Origin: Halomonas dongshanensis | GTDB taxonomy: Bacteria; Pseudomonadota; Gammaproteobacteria; Pseudomonadales; Halomonadaceae | Direction: 5' to 3' | Length of the DNA: 64,000 nucleotides | Assembly: GCF_024790395.1 (NCBI RefSeq) | Contig: NZ_JAJISC010000006.1 | Location: forward strand, 124,001 to 188,000 | Part shown: positions 43,840 to 53,377 of the stretch, piece by piece | Layout of the letters: each line of letters starts with the position of its first letter | Numbering within the stretch: the stretch's first letter is position 1 | The notes under the pieces: model-generated | The model's input: the letters and a program-made list of their open reading frames with translations, nothing else | Told to the model about the DNA's origin: nothing | Databases searched by the model: none | Made by a program: the position numbers and the translations under genes

Positions 43840-43898
43840 CTAGCTTCCGATGTATAAGTCATTTACTTGTTTTTATCTACTTTAGTATATGAAGCTAG
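43840..43898. promoter_or_regulatory. Inverted repeat in the lysR-dctP intergenic region
   Basis: CTAGCTTC (43840-43847) and GAAGCTAG (43891-43898) are exact inverted copies 43 nt apart, between the divergent LysR gene and the TRAP operon. They are candidate binding sites for the regulator. Confidence 0.45.
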
Positions 43899-43976
43899 AT
43901 AGAGAACTACGTAGATTGACCCCGCATTCTCTGCTCATAATAACAAACAGGCAAAAGCATATCAGGAGCCACAGCT

Positions 43977-44954
43977 ATGAAATCTTTAATAATTCCAATT
44001 GCCGTTGCGATTTCTGCCACGTTGGTAACCACCGCTGAAGCAAGAGAGTTACGGCTTGGCCATAGTTCAAGTGAGAGCAATCCCCGCCATGAGGCCGCGC
44101 TTTATTTTGCTAATCGCGTTGAAGAATTATCCGGTGGTGATATGACGGTGTCGGTTAGTAGTAATGCTCAGCTGGGGGACGATGTTGAAATGATAACGGG
44201 TCTTCGCTTAGGCACTATCGACCTTTCCATAAGTAGTCAAGGCGCTATGTCAAGCATTGTTGAAGAGACTACTCTCATCGGTTTACCATTCCTCTTTAAT
44301 GACGCTCCCGCCGCATGGGAAGTGCTTGATGGTGATTTTGGCGATACGCTCAAAGAAAAAATGGCTGATAATGGCGCTGTCGTTCTGGGTTTTTGGGACA
44401 ACGGTATCCGTTTAATATCCAATAACGTTAGACCCGTGGTCGAACCCTCAGATATGAGGGGCTTAAAAATCCGTATTCCACAAGATCCCATGGCGACAGA
44501 TATTTTCTCTGTACTTGGAGCAAATCCTGTCCCGATTCCCTTCGCCGAAACGTATGTGGCCCTCCAACAAGGAGTGGCTGACGGTCAAGAGAATCCTGCC
44601 GTCAATATCTACTCTCAGAAGTTTCATGAAGTGCAGGATTACCTGTCGCTCTCTCACCATAAATACGAGTTTTTACCGCTACTTGCTAGCCAGGTGGCGT
44701 GGAGTTCGTTGACTCCAGAGCAGCAGGATATCCTTCTTCAAGCGGGTCAAGAATCTACCGAGTTCCAGCGTAATAACGCGTATCAAGCTAATCAGGATAG
44801 GCTTGCGGAAATTGAAGCGTCGGGCACCCAGGTAACTGAAATTAATACCGAGGCATTCCAGGAAGCCGTGACCCCTGTCTACGATAAATGGCGCGAAAAG
44901 TATCCAGAGCTTGTTGACCAGCTAGTGACAGCAGCCAAAGAAGCCGGTGAGTAA
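43977..44954 (+). CDS. dctP: TRAP transporter substrate-binding protein (DctP family)
   Basis: A signal peptide ends at TTAEA. The mature 300-residue protein starts RELRLGHSSSESNPRHEAAL, and has the family helix GLKIRIPQDPMATDIF with the conserved Arg that salt-bridges the substrate carboxylate. PIPFAETYVALQQGVADGQENP is the second signature. It captures an organic acid in the periplasm; genes downstream suggest a four-carbon sugar acid. The stop overlaps dctQ by 8 nt. Confidence 0.9.
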   Translation: MKSLIIPIAVAISATLVTTAEARELRLGHSSSESNPRHEAALYFANRVEELSGGDMTVSVSSNAQLGDDVEMITGLRLGTIDLSISSQGAMSSIVEETTLIGLPFLFNDAPAAWEVLDGDFGDTLKEKMADNGAVVLGFWDNGIRLISNNVRPVVEPSDMRGLKIRIPQDPMATDIFSVLGANPVPIPFAETYVALQQGVADGQENPAVNIYSQKFHEVQDYLSLSHHKYEFLPLLASQVAWSSLTPEQQDILLQAGQESTEFQRNNAYQANQDRLAEIEASGTQVTEINTEAFQEAVTPVYDKWREKYPELVDQLVTAAKEAGE

Positions 44955-45522
44955 TATGCCAGCTAACAACGCCACTCAGCGGGAGTTCTCTCCCGCCTTG
45001 GCCCTAGCCAAGCGAATCGATCAAGGTATTCTTCTCTTCTCTCAAGGCTTGGGCCTCATAGTCATCGTAGTGCTTTTCCTCGCAGTCTTCGCAGGGGTTC
45101 TATTACGCTATGTAAGTGAGCAAGGTGCCGCTTGGGTTAACGAGTTGCCCTATCTTCTCTTCCCTTGGTTGTGTGCCAGTGGCATCGTCATAGCTGCTCA
45201 GATGGGCGCGCATATCCTGGTAGAATTTTTGCTTCACCTACTGCCACGGCGAGGCGCGCGCGCGCTCATTATTATCACTCAAATAATGACAGTCGGCCTT
45301 TTCTCTTACTTGACTTGGCAAGGGCTAGTGATTGTTGAAATGACGTCCATCCAACGCTACCCGTCTCTTGGTCTGCCTACTTCTTATGGCTACAGCGCCT
45401 TGGTAGTCACGTGTTTTCTACTCGCGCTGACTGCTTTTACCACTCTCATACTTGCCTTTTATAGCCAGCACGCTCCCGAAAAACTTCGCAAGTCAGAGAC
45501 TGCTTCGGAGGAAATACAATGA
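44947..45522 (+). CDS. dctQ: TRAP transporter small permease (DctQ family)
   Basis: A 191-residue protein with four membrane segments and the family's ISLRY-like GVLLRYVSEQGAAWVNELPYLLFPWL block near 55-80. It contacts DctM in the inner membrane. The start overlaps dctP; the stop overlaps dctM by 4 nt (ATGA). Confidence 0.9.
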   Translation: MSNMPANNATQREFSPALALAKRIDQGILLFSQGLGLIVIVVLFLAVFAGVLLRYVSEQGAAWVNELPYLLFPWLCASGIVIAAQMGAHILVEFLLHLLPRRGARALIIITQIMTVGLFSYLTWQGLVIVEMTSIQRYPSLGLPTSYGYSALVVTCFLLALTAFTTLILAFYSQHAPEKLRKSETASEEIQ

Positions 45523-46778
45523 CATTAATCATGCTCATTGGCTTCGCCATACTGATGGTCATTGGCTTACCGATTGGTTATGCACTCATCCTCAGCGCAA
45601 CTATAGCACTGGTTGGGGTGGGCGACATGCCAGGTACCGTCATTCTACTCAAGGTGTTTCAACCACTGCAGAATTCGGTACTCATCGCCATTCCTTTTTT
45701 TATTCTTTCAGGAGCGCTAATGATGAATGGCTCTCTTGGAAAGCAGCTAATAGGTTTCGCTACGCGGCTAGTAGGACGCTTTAGAGGAGGACTTGGACAA
45801 GTCAACGTTGCCGGTTCGGCTCTGTTCGGAGGCGTCTCAGGCTCTGCAGTAGCTGATGCTTCGGCAATAGGCGGTATGCTCCTCCCCTGGATGACACGAG
45901 AAGGGTATCCGCCGTCACTTTCGGCGGCTATTACCGCATCCTCTTCCATTATATCGGTCCTGATTCCACCTTCCATACCACTGATTCTCTACGCCACTGT
46001 ATCCAATCAGTCGGTGGCTGACCTCTTTATGGCAGGCATCATTCCAGGGATTTTACTAGTAGTGGGATTATCAATGGTTTGTTGGTTAATGGGCTATCTT
46101 CGTGACCTTCCATTGTTTAGTAATAGCCCTGATGCTCCATCCATTGGTCGGGCACTATTGACTGCAGCCCCAGCCATCTCGCTTCCTTTATTAATCGTTG
46201 TTCTACTGCGTATGGGGATCGCTACACCTACAGAAGTCAGCGTGCTCGCTGTGGGATACGCTCTGATGCTCCGCACTGTTATCTATCGTGACCTGACGAT
46301 GAAGTCCTTAGTCGTCAACCTGCTCGCAACTTTAGTCACTACAGGCGTGGTGATGATCGTCATCTCCGCTTCAAACCTGGTGGGTTATGTCTTGGCATTT
46401 GAGAACATACCTAATCGCGTTTCAGAGTGGGCTTTGACGGTTTTCTCAGACCCTTGGCAGATCATTTTGATGATGAATCTGGCGATGCTTGTCGTCGGCA
46501 TGTTTATTGACTTATCCGCCGCCATCTTACTTATGGCACCACTGTTCGTTGCCATGGCGAATGCCATAGGACTGAATCTTACCCAGCTCGGTGTAATGAT
46601 GACGATCAATCTCGCCATCGGCTTATTTACCCCGCCTGTAGGCACCACTTTATTTATTTCTTCGGCGATTGCCAAAGTTAACGTCGGCGCTGTTGCGCGC
46701 GAAATGTGGCCTTTTTATCTCGTTGCTACCGCCGTGCTTCTTTTGGTGGCCTTCTTCCCTCCAATCACAACGTTTTAA
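45519..46778 (+). CDS. dctM: TRAP transporter large permease (DctM family)
   Basis: The 419-residue channel subunit has about 12 membrane segments. Family blocks include FFILSGALMMNGSLGKQL, FGGVSGSAVADASAIGGML and FTPPVGTTLFISSAIAKV. Na+-coupled transport is expected. Together with DctP and DctQ it makes a complete transporter; the next gene starts 12 bp later. Confidence 0.92.
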   Translation: MTLIMLIGFAILMVIGLPIGYALILSATIALVGVGDMPGTVILLKVFQPLQNSVLIAIPFFILSGALMMNGSLGKQLIGFATRLVGRFRGGLGQVNVAGSALFGGVSGSAVADASAIGGMLLPWMTREGYPPSLSAAITASSSIISVLIPPSIPLILYATVSNQSVADLFMAGIIPGILLVVGLSMVCWLMGYLRDLPLFSNSPDAPSIGRALLTAAPAISLPLLIVVLLRMGIATPTEVSVLAVGYALMLRTVIYRDLTMKSLVVNLLATLVTTGVVMIVISASNLVGYVLAFENIPNRVSEWALTVFSDPWQIILMMNLAMLVVGMFIDLSAAILLMAPLFVAMANAIGLNLTQLGVMMTINLAIGLFTPPVGTTLFISSAIAKVNVGAVAREMWPFYLVATAVLLLVAFFPPITTF

Positions 46779-46790
46779 GAGAGAATAATT

Positions 46791-48146
46791 ATGAACCTCT
46801 ACTCCAAACTTCAGCAGTTATCTTCCGATGACAAGCCTATCCGTGTGGGTCTTATCGGCTCTGGAAAATTTGGCTCAATGTTTCTTTCTCAAGTGAGGCA
46901 TATTCCCGGTATGCACCTCTTGGGTATTGCCGACCTTGACCGAAACCGAGCCATGGCTGCTCTTGATAATACCGGCTGGGATACGGCAATAAGAACCACT
47001 AACTCCTTGGATGATGCCTATAAATCTGGAAAAACATGCCTCACTGAGGATTCCGAGGCGCTGATTCGTTACCAGCAACTAGATGTGGTGATTGATGCTA
47101 CCGGGAACCCTGCGGCGGGCATTCGTCATGCCTTGCTTGCCGCTGAAAACGGCAAGCACATCGTGATGGTAAACGTCGAAGCCGACGTACTGGCGGGTGC
47201 CTATCTGGTAGAGCAGTTTAGGCATGCAGGCTTAGTCTACTCTATGGCTTATGGTGATCAGCCTGCTCTCGTTTGCGAGATGATCGATTGGGCTCGAACG
47301 TGTGGCTTCCGTGTGGTAGCGGCCGGTAAAGGAACCAAATACCTTCCCGGCTATGCCTCATCAACTCCGGACACGGTGTGGGAGCACTATGGTCTATCTC
47401 CGGAAGAAGCAGCCCAGGGTGGTATGAACCCACAGATGTTTAACTCATTTCTCGATGGTACCAAGTCTTCCATTGAGATGGCCGCTATTTCTAACGCTTC
47501 AGGACTTATTGCCCCAAAAGATGGGCTAAGTTTTCCGCCCGTTGGTGTTCATGACCTCCCCCAGATACTAAAACCAACATCCCAAGGTGGAATCCTGGAG
47601 CAAGCCGGGATGGTAGAGGTCGTTTCCAGTCAAGAGCGCGACGGCCGTCACGTATTTGGTGATTTACGCTGGGGTGTCTATATCACGTTTGAAGCTATGG
47701 AGGATGATGGCCGGGGAGCAGAGTATGTACGCCGTTGCTTCCGAGAATACCAGGTAATGACTGATTCAACAGGACGCTACGCCACGTTATTCCGGCCTTC
47801 ACACCTTATTGGATTGGAACTTGGCGTAAGTGTCGCTAACGCCGTTATTCGTGGTGAGCCTACGGGCACACCTTCGGGACTGAGTTCCGATGTAGTAGCA
47901 GTGGCCAAGAAAGATCTTTCGCCTGGAGAAAAGCTTGACGGAGAAGGTGGATACACCGTTTGGGGGCGTATTGCTCGTGCGGAAGATTCTTTAGCCATGG
48001 GTGGGCTACCTATCGGCTTGGCTCATGGAATGTCACTTAAGCGTGGTGTACCCAAAGGACAAGTTGTTACATGGGCAGATGTAAATGTTACGGACTCGCA
48101 AGCAGTAAAAGTTCGTCGCGAAATGGAAGCCATGTTTCGAAAATAA
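46791..48146 (+). CDS. NAD(P)-dependent dehydrogenase with C-terminal SAF domain
   Basis: The 451-residue protein has a Rossmann fold at the N-terminus (VGLIGSGKFGSMFLSQ, residues ~20-35, then the acidic IADLD) like homoserine dehydrogenase. A C-terminal region of the SAF type (VVAVAKKDLSPGEKLDGEGG, near 360-385) follows. Such proteins are often misnamed flagellar FlgA. Genetic context (TRAP importer, otnK, otnC, otnI) suggests oxidation of the imported sugar acid, the step done by LtnD in known threonate pathways. The reaction is inferred, not shown. Confidence 0.7.
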   Translation: MNLYSKLQQLSSDDKPIRVGLIGSGKFGSMFLSQVRHIPGMHLLGIADLDRNRAMAALDNTGWDTAIRTTNSLDDAYKSGKTCLTEDSEALIRYQQLDVVIDATGNPAAGIRHALLAAENGKHIVMVNVEADVLAGAYLVEQFRHAGLVYSMAYGDQPALVCEMIDWARTCGFRVVAAGKGTKYLPGYASSTPDTVWEHYGLSPEEAAQGGMNPQMFNSFLDGTKSSIEMAAISNASGLIAPKDGLSFPPVGVHDLPQILKPTSQGGILEQAGMVEVVSSQERDGRHVFGDLRWGVYITFEAMEDDGRGAEYVRRCFREYQVMTDSTGRYATLFRPSHLIGLELGVSVANAVIRGEPTGTPSGLSSDVVAVAKKDLSPGEKLDGEGGYTVWGRIARAEDSLAMGGLPIGLAHGMSLKRGVPKGQVVTWADVNVTDSQAVKVRREMEAMFRK

Positions 48147-48209
48147 TCTTACATAACGTTGCAACGTATAAGAGGGGGGGAGCTCCCTCTTATACATGAG
48201 AGGAATTTC

Positions 48210-48494
48210 ATGATTTATGTTGTCGCCACGTCTATTGCCAAAGAAGGATTCGAGGATCTTTACCGAGAATCTCTTATATCGCTAGTTACGCCAACAAGAA
48301 AAGAAAAAGGCTGCCTGCTCTACGATCTACATCAAGACAAGGAAAACGCGTCGCATTTCATATTTTACGAGATATGGGATAACCAAAGCTCGCTTGATAA
48401 GCATTCTATATCTGAGCACCTATCATCTCATCAAGAACGTACAAAAGAGTGGCTGGTTTCAAGCGACGTTTATGTTCTTGATCGCATCGCTTGA
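48210..48494 (+). CDS. Antibiotic-biosynthesis-monooxygenase (ABM) domain protein
   Basis: ATG 48210 (AGAGGAATTTC upstream) gives 94 residues that fit one ABM ferredoxin-like domain: IYVVATSIAKEGFEDLYRES at the start, CLLYDLHQDKENASHFIFYE in the middle, and a conserved W in EIWDNQSSLDKH. Members include quinol monooxygenases and small detoxifying or isomerising proteins. It lies between the dehydrogenase and otnK, so a role in the sugar-acid pathway is possible. Function is unproven. Confidence 0.75.
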   Translation: MIYVVATSIAKEGFEDLYRESLISLVTPTRKEKGCLLYDLHQDKENASHFIFYEIWDNQSSLDKHSISEHLSSHQERTKEWLVSSDVYVLDRIA

Positions 48495-48694
48495 ATGCCA
48501 ATTACTTATAGCGCATCCAACGCAAACAAGTTGACTGCTTAATACATGGCTTATGAACAATTTTTTTAAAAAAGATATTTAATTAGCGGCTTAATGTTTA
48601 GCCATCGAAACATGCTGTTCCAAACATGTATTTATCATAGGCTCGCCGGCAGAATGCTGCCTGAGGCCGCTGACGACAACGGAAGAAAGTGAGT

Positions 48695-49981
48695 ATGGCT
48701 ATCACGCTAGGCGCCATCGCAGACGATTTCACAGGAGCTACCGATCTTGCCAATAATCTGGTACGCGGTGGAATGCGCTGCCTACAAGTCATTGGTGTTC
48801 CAAAAGAAGACATTAATCTCAACGAGATTGATGCTGTGGTAATAGCGTTAAAAACTCGCTCTTGTACAGTCAATGAAGCTATCGCCGACTCACTGCAAGC
48901 TGCAGCATGGCTTCGTGCTCAAGGGGCCAAACAACTATTTTTTAAGTATTGCTCTACCTTTGACTCTACTGACAAGGGAAATATAGGACCAGTCGCGGAT
49001 GCCTTGTTAGATGAACTGAAAGCGTCTCAAACGGTAATGGTACCTGCTTTTCCAATAAATGGGCGAACAGTTTACCAAGGACATTTATTTGTAGGCGACC
49101 GCTTACTTAACGATAGTGGAATGCAACATCATCCACTAACACCTATGAAGGATGCGGATTTGGTGCGTGTTCTATCACATCAAACACCACACAAAGTTGG
49201 TTTAACGAACCACACTGTTCTTGCTCTAGGGGCTGAAGCGACCCGCGCCCACCTAGCGTCGCTAGAAGAACAAAGCGTTCGCCATGTGGTTTGTGACACT
49301 CTTGATGAACACAATCTGGATATATTAGCAGAAGCAACCGTGCAATTTCCCTTGGTCACTGGCGGTTCAGGGTTGGGTCAAGCATTACCTGCCCAGTATC
49401 GCAATCAAGGCTGGTTAGACTCAATCAATGAACCGGGCCGACTACAGCCTGCTTCAGGATCTGCATTGATTCTATCTGGCAGTTGTTCTCGCGCCACGTT
49501 AGCGCAAGTAGCAAACTTTTTAGAGCGTTATCCTGATAGCGGCTTCGCACTAGACCCCTTATCGCTTGCCAAGGATGATAAACAATGGAAGCAGGCGCTC
49601 GCTTTTGCATTGGAAAATGTATCACGTAATGCTCCTACACTGATTTATGCGTCGGCCGAACCTGCGAATGTTGGTATCGCACAGAAAATCTTAGGAAGAG
49701 AGCGCGCTGGCGCATTAGTTGAAGAAGCGCTGAGCCAGCTGGCCATTGTTCTAGTAGATAAAGGTGTTGGTCGATTGGTGGTGGCCGGAGGAGAAACTTC
49801 AGGCGCCGTAACGTCAGCACTAGGTATTACCGCTTTACACATAGGAGAACAGATTGACCCCGGCGTGCCTTGGACCCAAACGGCATTGGAAAATAGTAAA
49901 GCCTATTTATCGCTCGCCTTAAAGTCAGGAAATTTCGGAGAAGTTAATTTTTTCACCAAGGCATTTGAGGTGCTACCTTGA
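48695..49981 (+). CDS. otnK: Four-carbon acid sugar kinase OtnK-like (DUF1537)
   Basis: The 428-residue kinase has the family N-terminal motif LGAIADDFTGATDLANNLVR, then KYCSTFDSTDKGNIGPVADAL, and a C-terminal ATP-binding segment RLVVAGGETSGAVTSALG. OtnK phosphorylates 3-oxo-tetronate to the 4-phosphate. I choose ATG 48695; GTG 48689 is too close to the GGAAG site. The TTG start of otnC overlaps its stop by 4 nt. Confidence 0.9.
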   Translation: MAITLGAIADDFTGATDLANNLVRGGMRCLQVIGVPKEDINLNEIDAVVIALKTRSCTVNEAIADSLQAAAWLRAQGAKQLFFKYCSTFDSTDKGNIGPVADALLDELKASQTVMVPAFPINGRTVYQGHLFVGDRLLNDSGMQHHPLTPMKDADLVRVLSHQTPHKVGLTNHTVLALGAEATRAHLASLEEQSVRHVVCDTLDEHNLDILAEATVQFPLVTGGSGLGQALPAQYRNQGWLDSINEPGRLQPASGSALILSGSCSRATLAQVANFLERYPDSGFALDPLSLAKDDKQWKQALAFALENVSRNAPTLIYASAEPANVGIAQKILGRERAGALVEEALSQLAIVLVDKGVGRLVVAGGETSGAVTSALGITALHIGEQIDPGVPWTQTALENSKAYLSLALKSGNFGEVNFFTKAFEVLP

Positions 49982-50625
49982 GTATTCATCGACAGAATTG
50001 TCTACGAGAACAGATAAGCACTTTAGGCCAATCACTGTTTGACCGGGGCCTCACTATGGGCTCTAGCGGAAATATCAGCGTACGCTTGGAGGATGGTGGC
50101 TGGCTGATGACGCCCACTAACGCCTGTTTAGGGCGACTAGATCCCGCCAGGATATCTCACTTGGATAAAAACGGGCGCCTCCTTAGCGGCGATACACCTA
50201 CCAAAGAACACTTTTTGCATATGGCCATGTACGACGAGCGCCCACAATCGGGCGCTATCGTGCATCTGCACTCTACGCACTCTGTTGCCGTTTCTTGCCT
50301 TCCAGAAGTTGATCATTGTGACTGTATTCCGTCACTTACTGCTTACTATGTTATGCGAGTAGGCAAACTACCACTCGTACCGTATCACATGCCTGGCGAC
50401 CCAAAACTAGGCGATGCTGTGCGAAGCCTGGCAGGCAAGCATAGTGCAGTCTTATTGGCAAACCATGGTCCGGTAGTGGCGGGAAAAAATCTGGAAGCGG
50501 CGGTTTTCGCCACCGAAGAACTGGAAGAAACCGCCAAACTCTATTTGCTTTTGCGGGGTACAAATCCTCGCTTGCTAACCCCAGAGCAGATCGCTGAACT
50601 CGAAGCCAGGTTTCCGCGAGATTGA
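49978..50625 (+). CDS. otnC: Class II aldolase-type 3-oxo-tetronate 4-phosphate decarboxylase OtnC-like
   Basis: A 215-residue zinc-dependent protein of the class II aldolase/adducin family. Substrate-binding GSSGNISVR and TNACLGRLDP are followed by metal ligands in VHLHSTHS and a later His in VLLANHGPVVAG. OtnC cleaves the 4-phosphate of the 3-oxo acid, giving CO2 and dihydroxyacetone phosphate. The start is TTG 49978, overlapping otnK. Fuculose-type aldolase activity cannot be excluded by sequence alone. Confidence 0.87.
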   Translation: MSIHRQNCLREQISTLGQSLFDRGLTMGSSGNISVRLEDGGWLMTPTNACLGRLDPARISHLDKNGRLLSGDTPTKEHFLHMAMYDERPQSGAIVHLHSTHSVAVSCLPEVDHCDCIPSLTAYYVMRVGKLPLVPYHMPGDPKLGDAVRSLAGKHSAVLLANHGPVVAGKNLEAAVFATEELEETAKLYLLLRGTNPRLLTPEQIAELEARFPRD

Positions 50626-50658
50626 TATATCGTCAACGAATTTATCTAGGAGCCCAAG

Positions 50659-51456
50659 ATGCCCCGACTAGCCGCTAACCTCAGCATGCTATTCAACGAG
50701 CATGACTTTCTGGATCGTTTTGCTGCTGCCAGCGAAGCGGGCTTTAAAGGCGTTGAGTATCTATTCCCCTACGCTTATGCGCCCAAAATATTACGAGAAA
50801 AGCTAGATGATGCGGGCTTGGAGCAGGTGCTATTCAACTTACCCCCTGGCGATTGGGAAGTCGGTGAGCGCGGCTTGGCAAGCCTACCGGGACGTGAAGC
50901 CGAGTTTCGCGATTCCGTCATCGAAGCGCTACGTTATGCTGAGGCGCTCAATTGCCCACAGCTACACGCCATGGCTGGGCTATTATCAGAGAGCGCCAAT
51001 AGCGAAGCGTATAAAGCTCACCAGGAAACGTATGTGAAAAACCTGCGATTTGCAGCAGCCGAGGCAGCTAAAATTGATTGCAAGGTGCTGATAGAGCCCA
51101 TCAACATCCGAGACATGCCCAACTATTTCCTCTCCCATCAAGCTCACGCTATGGAAGTGCTAACAGCCGTTGGAGCCGACAACTTATATCTTCAATTCGA
51201 TCTTTATCACTGCCAAATTATGGACGGTGACCTGACTCACCATATGGAACGACAGTTTTCATCTATCGGTCATGTCCAGATTGCAGGAGTGCCCAAACGT
51301 AATGAACCAGATGTTGGTGAAGTTAACTTCATATCGTTGTTAAAACGATTAAAAGAACTCGGTTACCAAGGGTGGGTCGGTTGTGAGTACAGGCCAGTTG
51401 GTGAGACTATTAAAGGTCTTGGTTGGATAAATAAGCTGAATATTGATTTTAATTGA
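50659..51456 (+). CDS. otnI: Hydroxypyruvate isomerase / 2-oxo-tetronate isomerase OtnI-like
   Basis: The 265-residue TIM-barrel isomerase has the family opening MPRLAANLSMLFNEHDFLDR, the catalytic Glu in LIEPINIRDMPNYFL, metal ligands in QFDLYHCQIMDGDL, and VGCEYRPVGET near the end. In the otn pathway it interconverts 2- and 3-oxo-tetronate. It follows otnC by 33 bp. It closes the AT-richer cluster. Confidence 0.9.
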   Translation: MPRLAANLSMLFNEHDFLDRFAAASEAGFKGVEYLFPYAYAPKILREKLDDAGLEQVLFNLPPGDWEVGERGLASLPGREAEFRDSVIEALRYAEALNCPQLHAMAGLLSESANSEAYKAHQETYVKNLRFAAAEAAKIDCKVLIEPINIRDMPNYFLSHQAHAMEVLTAVGADNLYLQFDLYHCQIMDGDLTHHMERQFSSIGHVQIAGVPKRNEPDVGEVNFISLLKRLKELGYQGWVGCEYRPVGETIKGLGWINKLNIDFN

Positions 51457-51654
51457 TTTTTTCTTGATCATTGCTTAATGCAGGAAGATAGCTGAATACT
51501 TACCTCTCTTTTATATAATTTTTTTAAAAGTGTGGTTAAATATTTTACATTTATAGCTAAAGGTAAATGCCAAAACCCTAGGTAATGCTGGCAATGTGTG
51601 CGTTGGATGGGAGATGATAGGTTTAAGCCATGCGTATAATCATCGAGATCCACT

Positions 51655-52824
51655 ATGACAGAAGAAATTTCACTGCTTGCCAATCTCATTGCCTTCGATA
51701 CCACCTCCCGTGGCTCCAACCTGGCACTGATCGATTTCGTTGAGAGCTATCTTGCCGACTACGGTGTCGCCTCCGAGCGGGTGATGAGCCCCTGCAACTC
51801 CAAAGCGAATTTGATCGCCCGTATCGGCCCCGAGGCGCCGGGTGGAGTGTTGCTCTCGGGCCACACCGACGTGGTGCCGGTCGATGGCCAACCCTGGTCC
51901 ACCGATCCGTTCACGCTGGTGGATGGCAATGACGGACGCCTCTACGGGCGCGGTACCTGCGATATGAAAGGCTTTATCGCCTGCGCGCTGTCGCTGGTGC
52001 CCGAGTGGGTGAGGGCGCCCTTACAGCAGCCGATCTACTTTGGCTTCTCTTACGACGAAGAGGTCGGCTGCGTGGGGGCACCCGCGATGATCAAACACTT
52101 CTGCGAGCGCTACTCCACCACGGCGCAGATCATCGTTGGAGAGCCCACCAACATGCAGCCGGTGGTGGCGCAAAAGGGGGCGACCAACCTGCGTACCACG
52201 GTGACCGGGCGCGAGGCACACAGCAGTCAGGTCAACCAAGGCACCTCGGCGATTCACGTGGCCGCAAGGCTTGTGACCTTCATCGAGGACACCATGACAG
52301 CTCTTGTGGAAGAAGGCCGAGTGGACGAAGCCTTCAACGTGCCCCATACCAGCCTTCACGTGGGCAAGATCCAGGGTGGCACGGCGATCAACATCATGGC
52401 GCGAGAGTGCACCTTCGAGTGGGAGATTCGCCACCTGCCCACTGAAACCTTCGACGATGTCTTCGCCCGCGTGGCTGCCTACAGCGACACCCTGACGCAA
52501 GAGCTAAAGCGCCAGGGCAAAACGGTAGAGATCAAGACCGAACCCTTGAGCCTCACCGTGCCGGGCCTGGCCGATCGCGATAACGACCGCGTTCTGGCGC
52601 TTGCCAAGGCGCACCTTCCCGAACCCTGCTGTAACCACGCCGTGGCTTACGCCACCGAAGCGGGGCAGTTCCAGGGCCAGGGCCTGCAAACGATCATCCT
52701 GGGCCCCGGCAGCATCGCCCAGGCCCACCAGCCCGACGAGTACATCGAGAAGAGCGAAATCGAAGCCTGCGTGGCGTTCATGACGCGCATGGCACGCGAT
52801 CTGGAAGCCCCCTTCAAGGGGTAA
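51655..52824 (+). CDS. argE: Acetylornithine deacetylase, M20 peptidase family
   Basis: The 389-residue enzyme removes acetate from N-acetylornithine in arginine synthesis. Metal and catalytic residues are visible: LLSGHTDVVPVDG, GRGTCDMKGFIAC and the YDEEVGCVGAP Glu pair. The GREAHSSQVNQGTSAI dimerisation block and the C-terminal LGPGSIAQAHQPDEYI with its His are present. GC content returns to the genomic norm here, marking the end of the island. A closely related N-acyl amino acid deacetylase is the alternative. Confidence 0.85.
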   Translation: MTEEISLLANLIAFDTTSRGSNLALIDFVESYLADYGVASERVMSPCNSKANLIARIGPEAPGGVLLSGHTDVVPVDGQPWSTDPFTLVDGNDGRLYGRGTCDMKGFIACALSLVPEWVRAPLQQPIYFGFSYDEEVGCVGAPAMIKHFCERYSTTAQIIVGEPTNMQPVVAQKGATNLRTTVTGREAHSSQVNQGTSAIHVAARLVTFIEDTMTALVEEGRVDEAFNVPHTSLHVGKIQGGTAINIMARECTFEWEIRHLPTETFDDVFARVAAYSDTLTQELKRQGKTVEIKTEPLSLTVPGLADRDNDRVLALAKAHLPEPCCNHAVAYATEAGQFQGQGLQTIILGPGSIAQAHQPDEYIEKSEIEACVAFMTRMARDLEAPFKG

Positions 52825-52835
52825 AAAAAACGACA

Positions 52836-52858
52836 ACACCCGCCGCAGCGGGTGTTTC
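52836..52858 (+). terminator. argE terminator
   Basis: ACACCCGC / GCGGGTGT around a 4-nt loop, just after the stop codon, with A-run before and a short TTT after; probably works both ways. Confidence 0.65.
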
Positions 52859-52895
52859 GATACATCGAGTAAGCGCGTGATCTAACGCAGGTGAT

Positions 52896-53207
52896 CTAGG
52901 GCGAGGGGTGCTGCTCGTAGAGCTCGGATTTGGCGTCGCGCAGCACGTCTTCGCAGGCCTGCTGGTGCGCCAGCTGAGTCAGCAATTGCTGGGTAACCTC
53001 GAACCCCTTGCCCAGGCAAGTATCCACCTCATCGCGGCTGACGCTAGGAGAGACGCGACAGTCGATCGTGAGGGTACGTCCGCCGCCTTCGAGGCGGTCG
53101 GCCATCGCGCGTAATCGCCACGCGATCCGCTCTTTCCAGGTGGCTGAGTTATCGGCACCTTCATTGACGCTAAACGTGCACTGCCATTCCGGTTTATAGA
53201 CCTTCAT
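52896..53207 (-). CDS. Hypothetical cytoplasmic protein, 103 residues
   Basis: ATG 53207 follows GGAGG with five bases between. The product starts MKVYKPEWQCTFSVNEGA and is mostly helical and charged, with no signal or membrane segment. I recognise no family. A longer frame from 53303 lacks a ribosome site. Confidence 0.6.
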   Translation of the reverse strand: MKVYKPEWQCTFSVNEGADNSATWKERIAWRLRAMADRLEGGGRTLTIDCRVSPSVSRDEVDTCLGKGFEVTQQLLTQLAHQQACEDVLRDAKSELYEQHPSP

Positions 53208-53377
53208 GTGAACCTCCGCGCGGTTTTGGAAAGAGAGATGGATAGTGGTGCATACTCCGTGTGGTGTTAAAGGCGCTCGACGACCTTGGTCTACTAACGT
53301 CATCGCGGCTCAGGTCGATACTAGCAGGGTCGTGCGCTGCTGTTCATCTCTTTCGTTGCGAGGTAGCCACGCTGACC

